DNA from: Chthonomonas sp.
Lineage (GTDB): Bacteria; Armatimonadota; Fimbriimonadia; Fimbriimonadales; Fimbriimonadaceae
Direction: 5' to 3'
Length of the DNA stretch: 64,000 nucleotides
NCBI GenBank assembly: GCA_016788585.1
Contig: JAEURP010000001.1
Span: 1-64,000 of the forward strand
Shown here: positions 25,304 through 34,233 of the stretch, in pieces
Position numbering within the stretch: the stretch's first letter is position 1
How the letters are laid out: each line of letters begins with the position of its first letter
Notes under the pieces: model-generated
Database searches by the model: none
What the model was told of the DNA's origin: nothing
Seen by the model: only the letters and a program-made list of their open reading frames with translations
Program-made: the position numbers and the translations under genes

Positions 25304-27508
25304 ATGGTCGCTCCATTCGACCTCGACTCCCTTAACCCCCAACAGCGTGAAGCCGTGATGTGGCCCGGAGGTCCTTTGCAAATCTTCGCAGGGGCCGGGT
25401 CCGGCAAAACGCGGGTCATCACCTACCGAATAGCGAGACTTATTCAAGACGGCGTCAATCCGTCGAGAATCCTAGCGGTTACTTTTACGAACAAGGCCGC
25501 AAAGGAAATGCGTGAGCGGCTGGAGTCCCTACTCGGTGGCAAGGTGCGTTCGCTTTGGCTCGGCACCTTTCACTCCCTTTGCGCACGTATGCTCCGGATC
25601 GATGGAGAGAAGATTGGTCTGTCTCCTGAATTTGTCATTTATGACGACGGCGAGCAACTCGCCATTGTCAAAGACATCCTGAAGCGGATGGCCATCGATG
25701 AAAAGTCTCTCCAACCAAGAGCGGCGCTGAACGAGATAAGCAGGGCCAAGGAGCAAATGCTCGATCCTACCAAGTACGAAGAACAAGCGTCGGGATACCT
25801 CCAAAGAATGGTTGCTGGAATCTATCCCGAGTATCAAACCCGCCTTGCACGCGCTAATGCTCTGGACTTTGACGACATCCTCTATCATGCGGTCCGGCTC
25901 CTGGAGAGGGCGCCCGAAGTCCTTGAGAAGTACCAAGATCGCTTCATGCACGTCCTGATCGACGAATACCAGGACGTCAATTTCACGCAGTACCGGTTTG
26001 CCCAACTCATTTCGGCGAAACACCGCAACATCACGATCGTTGGCGACGATGACCAGTCGATTTATGCCTGGCGAGGAGCCGATGTGAGCTTGATGTTGCG
26101 ATTCAGCAGTGACCACAAGGACGCCAAAGTCATCACCTTGGGCCAGAATTACCGCTCGACAAAGGTGATCTTACAAGCAGCCGCCGATGTCATTCAACAC
26201 AACCGCGGACGAGCTGAAAAAGAACTCTGGACCGAGAATGAGGCTGGGCGGCCGATTTCCGTCACGGAGGCGGGCACAGATGAGGAGGAGGCCATGATCG
26301 TGGCCGATGCCGTACTCAAAGCCGTTCGATCCGGCCGCAGAAAATATGGCGAATTTGGCGTGCTTTACCGCACAAACGCGCAGTCGCGAGCTGTAGAAGA
26401 GGCCTTCTTGACCATGCGGATACCGCACATTCTGGTCGGTGGACAGAGATTCTACGAGCGACGCGAAATCAAGGACATTCTCGGTTATCTTCGGGTGATC
26501 CTTAATCCACTGGATGAAGCCTCGATTAAGCGAACGATCAACACCCCAACTCGTGGGCTCGGCGCAGGCTCGATTGGGCTATTCGATGAATGGTCCCGAG
26601 CGAGAGGTCTTGCCTGGTGGGACGCCATCCGAGAACAGTCGGTGCAATCTCAGCTCCCGAAACGAGCCCTCCATGGACTGCAGCAGTTTGTTGGTCTCGT
26701 TGAAGAGGGCAGAGACATGATGCAGGACAACTCCGTGACGGAAATGCTGGAATATGTCATGGCGAGATCGGGATATTTGGACTCGCTCAAGCAAGATCGC
26801 TCCGAAGATTCCATCAGTCGCCTGGAGAACTTACAGGAGCTTGTCCGAGTAACCCAGCAATACGACGAAACTGCCGATGAGCCCTCTCTGTTTGGATTCT
26901 TAGAACAAATTGCGCTCATTGCAGATACGGACCAAATTGAAGAAACCGGCGAGGCAGTCACCTTGATGACGCTTCACTCCAGCAAGGGTCTTGAGTATCC
27001 CGTGGTCTTCCTCATCGGCATGGAAGAAGGCGTCTTCCCCCACTCGCGGGCCATCGGAAACGAGATTGAGCTAGAAGAGGAGCGACGGCTCTGCTACGTT
27101 GGCATGACGCGAGCACGAGAAGAACTCCATCTCCTGCATTCGCGTCGACGATCCATGTACGGCAGTGCGAACTTCAATCGACGTTCTCGGTTTCTCGACG
27201 ATGTCGACCTGAGTGAGTCGGACAGCCTTGTTCCCCAAAAGCAGCCGCAAGCGCCCTTCCGAGACCTGCGCCAAGATCGCACTGGCGGTTATGCCGTAAC
27301 CCTTGTCGAGACCCCAAAGCCAAAGGGGCCGGCCTGGAAGCCCCCTTTTACAGTAGGCGAAAGGGTGCAACATGCCAAGTTTGGAATCGGTGTTGTCATC
27401 TCTTGCAGTCCGGTGAAGGGCAATGATGCAGAAGTTACCGTCGCCTTTCCAGGCGTCACGGGCGTCAAGAAACTCATACAGAGCTTTGCGAAACTGGAAA
27501 CTGTTTAG
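25304..27508 (+). CDS. pcrA: ATP-dependent DNA helicase PcrA/UvrD
   Basis: 734 residues, the usual PcrA length. Superfamily 1A motifs: LNPQQREAV (Q motif), AGAGSGKTRVITYRI (Walker A), TFTNKAAKEMRERL (Ia), LIDEYQDVNFTQY (Walker B), VGDDDQSIYAWRGAD (III), LGQNYRST (IV), VTLMTLHSSKGLEYPVVFLIG (V) and ERRLCYVGMTRAREELHLL (VI). The C-terminus keeps the Tudor-like PcrA tail (VGERVQHAKFGIGVVI). It unwinds DNA 3'-5' in nucleotide excision repair, rolling-circle replication and removal of RecA filaments or stalled RNA polymerase. TAATAC lies 7 nt before the ATG, a possible leaderless start. Confidence 0.96.
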   Translation: MVAPFDLDSLNPQQREAVMWPGGPLQIFAGAGSGKTRVITYRIARLIQDGVNPSRILAVTFTNKAAKEMRERLESLLGGKVRSLWLGTFHSLCARMLRIDGEKIGLSPEFVIYDDGEQLAIVKDILKRMAIDEKSLQPRAALNEISRAKEQMLDPTKYEEQASGYLQRMVAGIYPEYQTRLARANALDFDDILYHAVRLLERAPEVLEKYQDRFMHVLIDEYQDVNFTQYRFAQLISAKHRNITIVGDDDQSIYAWRGADVSLMLRFSSDHKDAKVITLGQNYRSTKVILQAAADVIQHNRGRAEKELWTENEAGRPISVTEAGTDEEEAMIVADAVLKAVRSGRRKYGEFGVLYRTNAQSRAVEEAFLTMRIPHILVGGQRFYERREIKDILGYLRVILNPLDEASIKRTINTPTRGLGAGSIGLFDEWSRARGLAWWDAIREQSVQSQLPKRALHGLQQFVGLVEEGRDMMQDNSVTEMLEYVMARSGYLDSLKQDRSEDSISRLENLQELVRVTQQYDETADEPSLFGFLEQIALIADTDQIEETGEAVTLMTLHSSKGLEYPVVFLIGMEEGVFPHSRAIGNEIELEEERRLCYVGMTRAREELHLLHSRRRSMYGSANFNRRSRFLDDVDLSESDSLVPQKQPQAPFRDLRQDRTGGYAVTLVETPKPKGPAWKPPFTVGERVQHAKFGIGVVISCSPVKGNDAEVTVAFPGVTGVKKLIQSFAKLETV

Positions 27509-28052
27509 CCTCATTGGCCTAGCCGCGTGCGGGTGCAATTCGCGTACGGCAAGCTACTTGCCGCTCAACTTGGGCTCCGAGTGGACGTACGAAGTAAATG
27601 GGCGCCTAAGAAACAGCGTCGAGGAAATGCGGGTCACGGGTCGAACAAGCGTCGAAGGCGTTCCTGGGTTCGTCATCACGGGGGCTCTCGGTTCTTCTCG
27701 CATGGCTTGGAAAGGCTCCACGCTCATCGCATCTGAACTCGCGGGAATCAGCTATTCGCCGGCGATCGTCCTAGCCGACTTCAACTCCCCACAGGCAGCG
27801 CGCGAATGGCGGGGCCAAGTTCGGGCATACGGCCTCACCCATCAAGCGACAGACGCTCTAACCCACACGGAGGAGACCTTTGCTCTGAGCGGGCGAAAGT
27901 TACCCGCGATCGCGGCGCAACACCGCCTCAAGTTCGGTAACGTGACAATCGCGACCAAGATCACGTTCGTCCAAGGTCTTGGCATTGCTTCACTAGATGA
28001 ACATCGAGACGGGCAATTCTTAGGTTCGATCCAATACTTAGCTGGCCCCTAA
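27486..28052 (+). CDS. Putative lipoprotein
   Basis: 188 residues if translation starts at the TTG at 27486, which overlaps the end of pcrA by 23 nt and gives a clean lipoprotein signal (MRNWKLFSLIGLAACGC, lipobox LAAC). Longer frames would bury the signal. The mature part begins NSRTASYLPLNLGSEWTYEVNG and is beta-rich, like many small periplasmic or outer-membrane lipoproteins; no family is assigned. It is coupled to pcrA by overlap. The stop TAA overlaps the lexA stop within CTAA. Confidence 0.75.
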   Translation: MRNWKLFSLIGLAACGCNSRTASYLPLNLGSEWTYEVNGRLRNSVEEMRVTGRTSVEGVPGFVITGALGSSRMAWKGSTLIASELAGISYSPAIVLADFNSPQAAREWRGQVRAYGLTHQATDALTHTEETFALSGRKLPAIAAQHRLKFGNVTIATKITFVQGLGIASLDEHRDGQFLGSIQYLAGP

Positions 28053-28678
28053 AAGGCCATGCCTTCGTAGTCGCGAATGAGTCCAACCACCCGGCCGATG
28101 ACCGCCGCATCCTCTTGTTCGACGATAATGGGGTCGTAGGCTGGGTTGGCCGGAATGAGCTTCGTCGCCTCGCGATCGAAGTGAATTCGCTTCACCGTAG
28201 CCTCGTCACCAAGGAGAACTGCGACTAGATCGCCATGGCTCGCGGTCTGCTGCGGCCGAATCACGACCAAATCTCTGGGCATAATGCCCTCACCCACCAT
28301 AGAGTCTCCGCGAACTCTAAGCAAGAATGCACTCTCGATATTTCGGACCATTTCACTTGGGACCGGAATGAGGTCCTCGACATATTCTTGGGCCGCGATT
28401 GGTATACCTGCAGCGATCGATCCAAGCAGCGGGAGCATCACGACACGGTTGTTCGACTGATACTCCGGATGCACGACTCGAATGGACCTTGGCGTATTGG
28501 CGCGCGTGATGTAGCCCTTTCTTTCTAGGGCATCGAGGTGTACTGTTACTCCGCGAAGGGACCCAATGGCGAACTTTTTGCCGATTTCACGAATTGAAGG
28601 TGGATAGCCTTCATTCTGCGAGTACTCCATCAGATACTTCAGGATTGCTTCTTGCCGAGTTGTGAGACCTTTTGCCAT
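28049..28678 (-). CDS. lexA: LexA repressor
   Basis: 209 residues from the ATG at 28678. Winged-helix DNA-binding domain (LTTRQEAILKYLMEY, YPPSIREIGKKFAI, VTVHLDALERKGYI), Ala-Gly cleavage site in GSIAAGIPIAAQ, catalytic Ser in RGDSMVGEGI and Lys in EATVKRIHF, as in RecA-stimulated autocleaving LexA. It represses DNA-damage genes. The recognition helix reads IGKKFAIGSLRGVTVH, which differs from the usual SxxAxxxHL pattern of Firmicute or proteobacterial LexA, so the operator is probably non-canonical. A candidate operator lies just upstream at 28699-28731. Confidence 0.95.
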   Translation of the reverse strand: MAKGLTTRQEAILKYLMEYSQNEGYPPSIREIGKKFAIGSLRGVTVHLDALERKGYITRANTPRSIRVVHPEYQSNNRVVMLPLLGSIAAGIPIAAQEYVEDLIPVPSEMVRNIESAFLLRVRGDSMVGEGIMPRDLVVIRPQQTASHGDLVAVLLGDEATVKRIHFDREATKLIPANPAYDPIIVEQEDAAVIGRVVGLIRDYEGMAF

Positions 28679-28698
28679 GGGTATTCCTAAGACGAATC

Positions 28699-28731
28699 GT
28701 TTGCGTAGAAATCTGCAGACTTTCTGCAAAC
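28699..28731. promoter_or_regulatory. Candidate LexA operator in the lexA / SurA-like spacer
   Basis: The block GTTTGC-GT-AGAAA-TCTGCAGA-C-TTTCT-GCAAAC is an interrupted palindrome whose outer arms (GTTTGC/GCAAAC, AGAAA/TTTCT) are symmetrical apart from a 2-nt insertion. It contains GCAGA-CTT-TCTGC as a perfect inner repeat. It is centred about 37 bp before the lexA start, where an autoregulatory site is expected. Binding is inference. Confidence 0.5.
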
Positions 28732-28798
28732 TTTGTCTACCGGAAACATTACCATACTATGGTTTTTCGCTGCTCGGTGCCATAATTGGAGCTCACGT

Positions 28799-30544
28799 AT
28801 GTCAATCACCTCCACGCGTAATTTCATCGAGAAGTCCGGCTGCGGTGTGATCACCGGCGTCCTTCTCGCTGCGATCATGGGGCTCAGCATGGCCTCGGGC
28901 CAGTGCAAAAATGCTCCTGGTGCCCAAGCGAACCCCAACGAGGCACCAGCAGTGGTCACCATTGGTGACACGAAGTTGACCGGCGCGGCTATCGATGCAA
29001 TTGCCAAAGATGATCTCGCCAACCGAGAGCGACAGGTTCTCGCCCAACTGCAAGGCAAGCCATTTGACGGATACAACAGCCTGCAGAAGGGGCAGTTCTT
29101 CCGTGATTCACTGGGATCGGCAGTTGACGGTGGCGTCAACATCCAAATGGCGAAAGAGGCGGGGATCAAACTCGAAGATTCGGTCCTTTTGGACAAATTC
29201 ATGAACGAGGTGACGACTCAGATCAGTCAGTTCCGCCAGCAGATGACCCAATCAGGTCAACTGCCAGCAAACGCCACCGAAGAGCAGTACCTCGCAAAGT
29301 TTAGAGAAGCAACTGGCGGAAAAACGCCGGACCAGTTGATCTCCGAAAACCGGACAATGTTGGCCGATCGACTCAAGGATCCGAATTTGAGTGTTCCCTT
29401 GAAGGGTCAAGGCGCCCAAATGCTTTGGATTGAGAAGGAAGAGAGCCTCACCCAGGTCTCGGACGCTGAACTGGACACGATCTTTGATACGGTGAATCTC
29501 AAGGCAATTGTTTTGAATCAGGCTCCGCGACAGAATCGCTTTCCAGATGCCGAGAGAATTCTTGCGGAAATCAAGTCTGGCAAGATCACTTTTGAAGCGG
29601 CAATGGACAAGTACTCCGAAAAGCCTTTGCCCAAAGACAAAACCAAAAAGAGTGATGTGACGGACATGTTGGCTTACCAGTTCTTGCTCACCGATCCAAA
29701 CTATGGAGTGGTTAAGACTCTGAAGCCTGGTGAAATCAGCGCCGTCATCAAGGGCGTCGATGGGCCGATTATCTACAAAATGATCAACGTTAAGAAGGAT
29801 AACAAGCCGGCCGACTTCGCTACCAACAAAGAGTTCTATCGGACGAACCACAAGAAGTTCATGGCAAACACCAAGTTCTTCAGGCTCCAGCGAGAAGCCC
29901 GAGAGAAGCTGCCAAAGTTTGGCGATGAGGGACTGAACCTCCTTTATCAGTGCTACCTCTTAGAACGGGACCCGATCTTGGAGCAAGACCACTTGAAGAT
30001 CGTTGAAGGTGCAGCTAAGCTGAGCACCAATGGCCCAGCGGTCATCGCCCGGCTTCTTTCGGGAAATCGCGTGTGGCGAGGTCTGCAGGGCGAAAACAAG
30101 TCGAAGTTCGAAGATGCCCACTATATGCCTGCTCTTGAGAACTTCCTCAACGCTTTTGGGCCAAACCCGGCTCTAAATTTGACCCTTGTCGACATGTTTG
30201 CATCTCGGAAGAGCGCAAAGGCGGGAGAACAGCTACTTGCGGCGTCGATCTCCAACACCAGCCTTAGTGACATGGGAAAGGCCATGTTTGACCGGATCAC
30301 ATCCAAATTCAAAGACCTGAAAGCGGCAGGACTCGTAAAGCCAGAAGTCTCGGCCCAAATTCAAGCAAATCTCGACCGCTGGAGCAAGGACAAGAAGCAA
30401 CGAGACGACCAAGCGAAGGAGATGGCCGCCAAAGAAGCTGCTGATCGAGCCAAGAACGAAGCGGCCATGAAGGCCGAGAAGGAAGCTGCCAAGACTAAGA
30501 CCCCAAGCCGACCGGACAGTAAGTCCTTACTTGAACCGCGATAA
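28799..30544 (+). CDS. SurA/parvulin-like periplasmic peptidyl-prolyl isomerase protein
   Basis: 581 residues from the ATG at 28799. One N-terminal membrane segment (GVITGVLLAAIMGLSMASG) is followed by a SurA-N-like helical domain (EAPAVVTIGDTKLTGAAIDAIAKDD, split) and a parvulin-like region around 230-330 (LKAIVLNQAP, ITFEAAMDKYSEKP, LKPGEISAVI). The C-terminal third is helical and ends with a long charged coiled coil rich in Lys/Glu/Ala. It is probably a membrane-anchored chaperone for exported proteins, which suits the many secreted proteins in this genome. A CATAAT box lies 12 nt before the ATG. It is divergent from lexA. Confidence 0.8.
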   Translation: MSITSTRNFIEKSGCGVITGVLLAAIMGLSMASGQCKNAPGAQANPNEAPAVVTIGDTKLTGAAIDAIAKDDLANRERQVLAQLQGKPFDGYNSLQKGQFFRDSLGSAVDGGVNIQMAKEAGIKLEDSVLLDKFMNEVTTQISQFRQQMTQSGQLPANATEEQYLAKFREATGGKTPDQLISENRTMLADRLKDPNLSVPLKGQGAQMLWIEKEESLTQVSDAELDTIFDTVNLKAIVLNQAPRQNRFPDAERILAEIKSGKITFEAAMDKYSEKPLPKDKTKKSDVTDMLAYQFLLTDPNYGVVKTLKPGEISAVIKGVDGPIIYKMINVKKDNKPADFATNKEFYRTNHKKFMANTKFFRLQREAREKLPKFGDEGLNLLYQCYLLERDPILEQDHLKIVEGAAKLSTNGPAVIARLLSGNRVWRGLQGENKSKFEDAHYMPALENFLNAFGPNPALNLTLVDMFASRKSAKAGEQLLAASISNTSLSDMGKAMFDRITSKFKDLKAAGLVKPEVSAQIQANLDRWSKDKKQRDDQAKEMAAKEAADRAKNEAAMKAEKEAAKTKTPSRPDSKSLLEPR

Positions 30545-30547
30545 ACC

Positions 30548-31243
30548 GTGAGCGGCAAGCTAACCCTGCTGGCATCTCCCTTGGGCAACTTGGGAGATGT
30601 CAGTGAGCGGTTCAAAAGAACCGTCGAAGAATGTTCGCTGGTCTTCGCTGAGGATTCGCGGGTTACAGGTCGGCTCTTGGATCATCTTGGGCTTAAGCGA
30701 CCTCAAAAAACGCTCAACGAACATACTGCTGAATCCGGACTTCAATCCTACGTGAAGGTCATTCAAGCGGGCGAGCACGCGGTACTTATTACTGATGCTG
30801 GCACCCCTGGAATAAGCGACCCTGGTGCTAGGTTTGTTTCCATGTGCGTGGAAGAAGGCATCGAAGTTGATGCCATTCCGGGTCCAAGTGCGGTCACCCT
30901 CGCCTTGAGCTTGAGCGGGTTCTACGCCCAGCGATTTGCTTTCTTGGGGTATCTGCCAAGAAAGCCCGGGCCAATGAGGGCTGAACTTGGGATTTTTGCC
31001 AACTCACCCTATTCTCTGGTTATCTTCGAGTCGCCATTTAGAATAGACGCCTTGCTTCAATGTGCCGGCGAAGCCTTGGGCAGCAGAAGGGTTGCGATCT
31101 GCCGTGAACTCACAAAATTGCACCAGCAAATCGTTCGTACAACCCTTTTGTCCCCACCCAACGTCCTTGAAATGCCAAGAAAAGGGGAATTTACTGTTGT
31201 GATTGAGGGTTATCGTAAGGGAACCCCGGCGGAAAACCAATAA
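30548..31243 (+). CDS. rsmI: 16S rRNA 2'-O-ribose C1402 methyltransferase RsmI
   Basis: 231 residues from a GTG start 3 nt after the preceding stop. Family motifs of the tetrapyrrole-methylase fold: LLASPLGNLGDVSERF, FAEDSRVTGRLL, LITDAGTPGISDPGARF and AIPGPSAVTLALSLSGF, then FLGYLPRK and ESPFRI. RsmI uses S-adenosylmethionine to 2'-O-methylate C1402 in the 30S decoding centre. The length is slightly below the usual 270-290 because the C-terminal domain is short. It is in one operon with the SurA-like gene. Confidence 0.93.
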   Translation: MSGKLTLLASPLGNLGDVSERFKRTVEECSLVFAEDSRVTGRLLDHLGLKRPQKTLNEHTAESGLQSYVKVIQAGEHAVLITDAGTPGISDPGARFVSMCVEEGIEVDAIPGPSAVTLALSLSGFYAQRFAFLGYLPRKPGPMRAELGIFANSPYSLVIFESPFRIDALLQCAGEALGSRRVAICRELTKLHQQIVRTTLLSPPNVLEMPRKGEFTVVIEGYRKGTPAENQ

Positions 31244-31279
31244 TGGTAATCTGCGACTTGCTCACTCTGTGACTGTGAA

Positions 31280-32209
31280 ATGCTGAAACTAAGACTCTTC
31301 TGGATCATCGGACTCTTCGCCCTCCTGGCGAATGTTGCCTTAGCGCAAGCACAAGAAGCTTATCGTCTACAGCCTGAGGACGTTATTCGAATCCAAGTCT
31401 TCGATGAGACTCAAATCGTTGGAGTCACAGCAGTTGGAAAGGACGGCAATGTAACGGCGCCATTCTTGGGTTTAGTTCGTGCAGAAGGGCTCACCACCAA
31501 CGAACTGGAAGCAGTCTTGGTCAAGGAGTACCAACGGGTCCTCCGCATTCGCGAGCCTCGTGTTTCGGTTACGATCGAGCGATTTAGAGAGATTCGAGCT
31601 TCGATCACGGGCATGGTCAATCGGCCTGGCGCATACCCTGTACGACCTACTGACGACATCCTCACTCTCCTTGCGCTTGGCGGCAATGCCATTCTCGAGC
31701 GAGCAGACCTCCGCCGAGCAAAACTGCAACGCGCCGGATCAAAAGAGGTAATCCCGGTGGACCTCTACGCCATGCTCACTTTTGGTGACTTGAGTCAGAA
31801 CTACACGCTCATGGACGGCGATATCTTGTCAATTCCAGAGGACAAGTTCAATGTCGTCAACGTCCTGGGTGCCGTTCAACAGCCGTTTAGCTTTCCGTAC
31901 CGCGAGGGTATGACCTTGGTCGATGCGATCGCCCAGGCCCGCGGTGATATTCCCTATCGATCGGCATTCTCTAAGATCACGGTTTATCGTGAGAACAAAG
32001 GGGCGCCCGGTACCTATACTGTCATTCGCTCGAACCTCAGCCGATTTTTTAAGAATGGGGACAGCTCCCAGAATATTAAGTTGGCAAAGGGTGACATCAT
32101 CTTCGTTCCCGAGTCCAACACTCCGGATGTTAACCGTATCTCTTCCGTTGCAAATACGGCAGCGAACTTCATCTTCATCCTAGAGCGGTTTGGGTTAAGA
32201 ATCTTCTAA
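31280..32209 (+). CDS. Polysaccharide biosynthesis/export protein (Wza-like, SLBB domains)
   Basis: 309 residues with signal peptide (MLKLRLFWIIGLFALLANVALA). A polysaccharide-export N-terminal domain (YRLQPEDVIRIQVFDE, GNVTAPFLGLVRAEGLTTNELE) is followed by two SLBB-like domains (ITGMVNRPGAYPV, VNVLGAVQQPFSFPY). Proteins of this family form the periplasmic or outer-membrane channel for capsular or exopolysaccharide. There is no lipobox Cys. No polysaccharide synthase is adjacent. It lies 36 bp after rsmI and is probably in the same transcript. Confidence 0.88.
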   Translation: MLKLRLFWIIGLFALLANVALAQAQEAYRLQPEDVIRIQVFDETQIVGVTAVGKDGNVTAPFLGLVRAEGLTTNELEAVLVKEYQRVLRIREPRVSVTIERFREIRASITGMVNRPGAYPVRPTDDILTLLALGGNAILERADLRRAKLQRAGSKEVIPVDLYAMLTFGDLSQNYTLMDGDILSIPEDKFNVVNVLGAVQQPFSFPYREGMTLVDAIAQARGDIPYRSAFSKITVYRENKGAPGTYTVIRSNLSRFFKNGDSSQNIKLAKGDIIFVPESNTPDVNRISSVANTAANFIFILERFGLRIF

Positions 32210-32212
32210 GTC

Positions 32213-32701
32213 TTGCAAAAAAAGCTTACGCGTCGCGAGGTCCTACGGAGCTACAAAGCTCGGGCCGACGCGCAGCGGACAGTATGGGCTCGTGTGGCAG
32301 ACTGGATGACGAGCCGTTTTGGCACCGTAGAGTTCTTCACTCTCAATGCAGCATGGTTCTTAGTTTGGATTCTCTGGAATGTAGGTTGGCTTGGGCTTAA
32401 GCCCTTTGACCCCTATCCATTTGGCTTTCTCACGATGGTCGTTTCTCTTGAGGCGATCTTCCTTTCTGTCATCGTTCTCATTTCCCAGAATCGCGCAGCA
32501 CATATCGCCGATGTTCGCGAAGAGGTGGAGCTAGAGATCAGTGTTTTGAACGAGTCGGAAACGACCAAGGTCATGAGCCTGCTGTGCTTACTTCTGGAAA
32601 AGCACGGGATCGACGTTTCAAAAGATGCCGAGCTTGCCAGAATGCTCCGCCCTACTGAAGAATCAGACCTAGAGAAGATCATCGAGAGCGAGTTACAGTA
32701 G
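32213..32701 (+). CDS. DUF1003 family membrane protein
   Basis: 162 residues from a TTG start 3 nt after the previous stop. Two adjacent transmembrane helices (VEFFTLNAAWFLVWILWNVGWL and, after PFDPYPFGFLTMVVSLEAIF, LSVIVLISQNR) contain the family signature PYPFGFLT..VSLEAIFLS..LISQNR. Cytoplasmic flanks are charged. The function is unknown; some members are annotated as cyclic-nucleotide-binding relatives on weak evidence. It is probably co-transcribed with the export-protein gene. Confidence 0.87.
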   Translation: MQKKLTRREVLRSYKARADAQRTVWARVADWMTSRFGTVEFFTLNAAWFLVWILWNVGWLGLKPFDPYPFGFLTMVVSLEAIFLSVIVLISQNRAAHIADVREEVELEISVLNESETTKVMSLLCLLLEKHGIDVSKDAELARMLRPTEESDLEKIIESELQ

Positions 32702-32711
32702 GCCTAAGAAG

Positions 32712-32717
32712 TACAAT
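32712..32717 (+). promoter_or_regulatory. -10 box TACAAT, leaderless configuration
   Basis: TACAAT, CTTCTTT, then the ATG at 32725 of the aldehyde dehydrogenase gene. Confidence 0.55.
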
Positions 32718-32724
32718 CTTCTTT

Positions 32725-34233
32725 ATGCCAACTACCCAAGAGGCCTCGCTAAAACTCATTGCAAATTTGGATTCCATGCGCGGAACGGACCTACTGGTCT
32801 GCAGTCCCATCGATGGCACTGAGCTTGCCCGACTGCGAATGGACTCGGCGCAGGACATCGAGCGAAAGATAGCCGACTCAGTGAGTGCATTTGAGGTCTG
32901 GCGAGACGTTCCAGCCCCTCGTCGAGGAGAGCTTGTTCGCTTATTGGGCGAGAAACTGCGAGCCCACAAGGAGGAACTGGCCCGCCTAGTGACCTTGGAG
33001 TGCGGAAAGATCATTGAAGAAGGCCGAGGGGAGGTCCAAGAGATGATTGACATCTGTGACTTCGCTGTCGGATTGAGTCGCCAACTTTACGGCCTGACCA
33101 TTCAAAGCGAACGCGCGGACCACGTGATGCAGGAAAACTGGTTGCCACTTGGGCCAGTGGGAATCATCAGCGCCTTTAATTTTCCAGTGGCCGTGTGGGC
33201 CTGGAATGCTTGCCTCGCCCTAGTTTGCGGTGACTCGTGTCTTTGGAAACCGAGTGAGAAAACCCCGCTGACCGCACTCGCTTGTCAGTCGCTCTTAGAC
33301 GAAGTCTGTCGCGACTTCGACGAAGCTCCAAAGGGCTTGAGCCAAGTTATCCTGGGTGGCTTTGAGCAGGGGAATCAACTTGTTGAAGACAGCCGCGTCC
33401 CGTTGATTAGTGCGACTGGTTCGACCCGTATGGGGCGTGCCGTGGGACCAAAGGTTGCCGCGCGCTTCGGGCGTTCCCTGCTTGAACTGGGCGGCAATAA
33501 CGCCATTATCGTTACAGAATCGGCCGATCTTGACATCGCCATCCCCTCCATCCTCTTCGGATCAGTGGGAACTGCCGGTCAGCGATGTACCTCGACTCGC
33601 CGAGTCATTGTCCATGAGACATTGGTCGACGAGGTCTTTGCCAAACTCGCCTCCGCATTTCGACAGATCGGAGAAAGCAAAGTCGGAGATCCCCTGGAGC
33701 CAACCACACTTGTTGGTCCGCTTATCGACGAACAAGCCTTTTTGGGAATGGAACATGCCCTAGAAGCAATCAAGCCCGACGCTGTCGAGATCATTGGGGG
33801 CGGGCGAACCCTTCAATCGCAGTTTCCGGGTGGCTACTATGTTCGTCCAGCCTTGGTTCGGCTGAACCAACAATCGAAGGTGATTCATGAGGAGACCTTT
33901 GCGCCCATCACTTATGTCATCCCATATCGTGATCTTGTAGAAGCCATGCAGATCCACAACGAGGTGCCACAGGGCCTCAGCTCGGCGATAATGACCACCG
34001 ACATCCGAGATGCCGAGACGTTTAAACGCTACAGCGATTGCGGAATTGCCAACGTAAACATTGGTACCAGCGGGGCCGAAATCGGTGGTGCTTTCGGGGG
34101 CGAGAAAGAAACTGGAGGTGGCCGCGAATCAGGGTCAGATTCTTGGAAGGCTTACATGCGACGACAAACCAGCACCACGTATTTTGGCCGCAAGAAGCCC
34201 GCTTTGGCGCAGGGAATACACTTTGACGTCTAG
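32725..34233 (+). CDS. Aldehyde dehydrogenase, ALDH7 / alpha-aminoadipic semialdehyde dehydrogenase type
   Basis: 502 residues. The sequence matches the ALDH7 branch (NWLPLGPVGIISAFNFPVAV; CLWKPSEKTPL; LELGGNNAIIV with the general-base Glu; GTAGQRCTSTRR with the nucleophilic Cys; GGAFGGEKETGGGRESGSDSW). Members oxidise alpha-aminoadipic semialdehyde/piperideine-6-carboxylate with NAD(P)+ in lysine degradation, and some oxidise betaine or lipid aldehydes. The substrate is inferred from subfamily likeness only. No lysine-catabolism partner gene is near. Its TAG stop overlaps the convergent gene's stop in CTAG. Confidence 0.9.
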   Translation: MPTTQEASLKLIANLDSMRGTDLLVCSPIDGTELARLRMDSAQDIERKIADSVSAFEVWRDVPAPRRGELVRLLGEKLRAHKEELARLVTLECGKIIEEGRGEVQEMIDICDFAVGLSRQLYGLTIQSERADHVMQENWLPLGPVGIISAFNFPVAVWAWNACLALVCGDSCLWKPSEKTPLTALACQSLLDEVCRDFDEAPKGLSQVILGGFEQGNQLVEDSRVPLISATGSTRMGRAVGPKVAARFGRSLLELGGNNAIIVTESADLDIAIPSILFGSVGTAGQRCTSTRRVIVHETLVDEVFAKLASAFRQIGESKVGDPLEPTTLVGPLIDEQAFLGMEHALEAIKPDAVEIIGGGRTLQSQFPGGYYVRPALVRLNQQSKVIHEETFAPITYVIPYRDLVEAMQIHNEVPQGLSSAIMTTDIRDAETFKRYSDCGIANVNIGTSGAEIGGAFGGEKETGGGRESGSDSWKAYMRRQTSTTYFGRKKPALAQGIHFDV

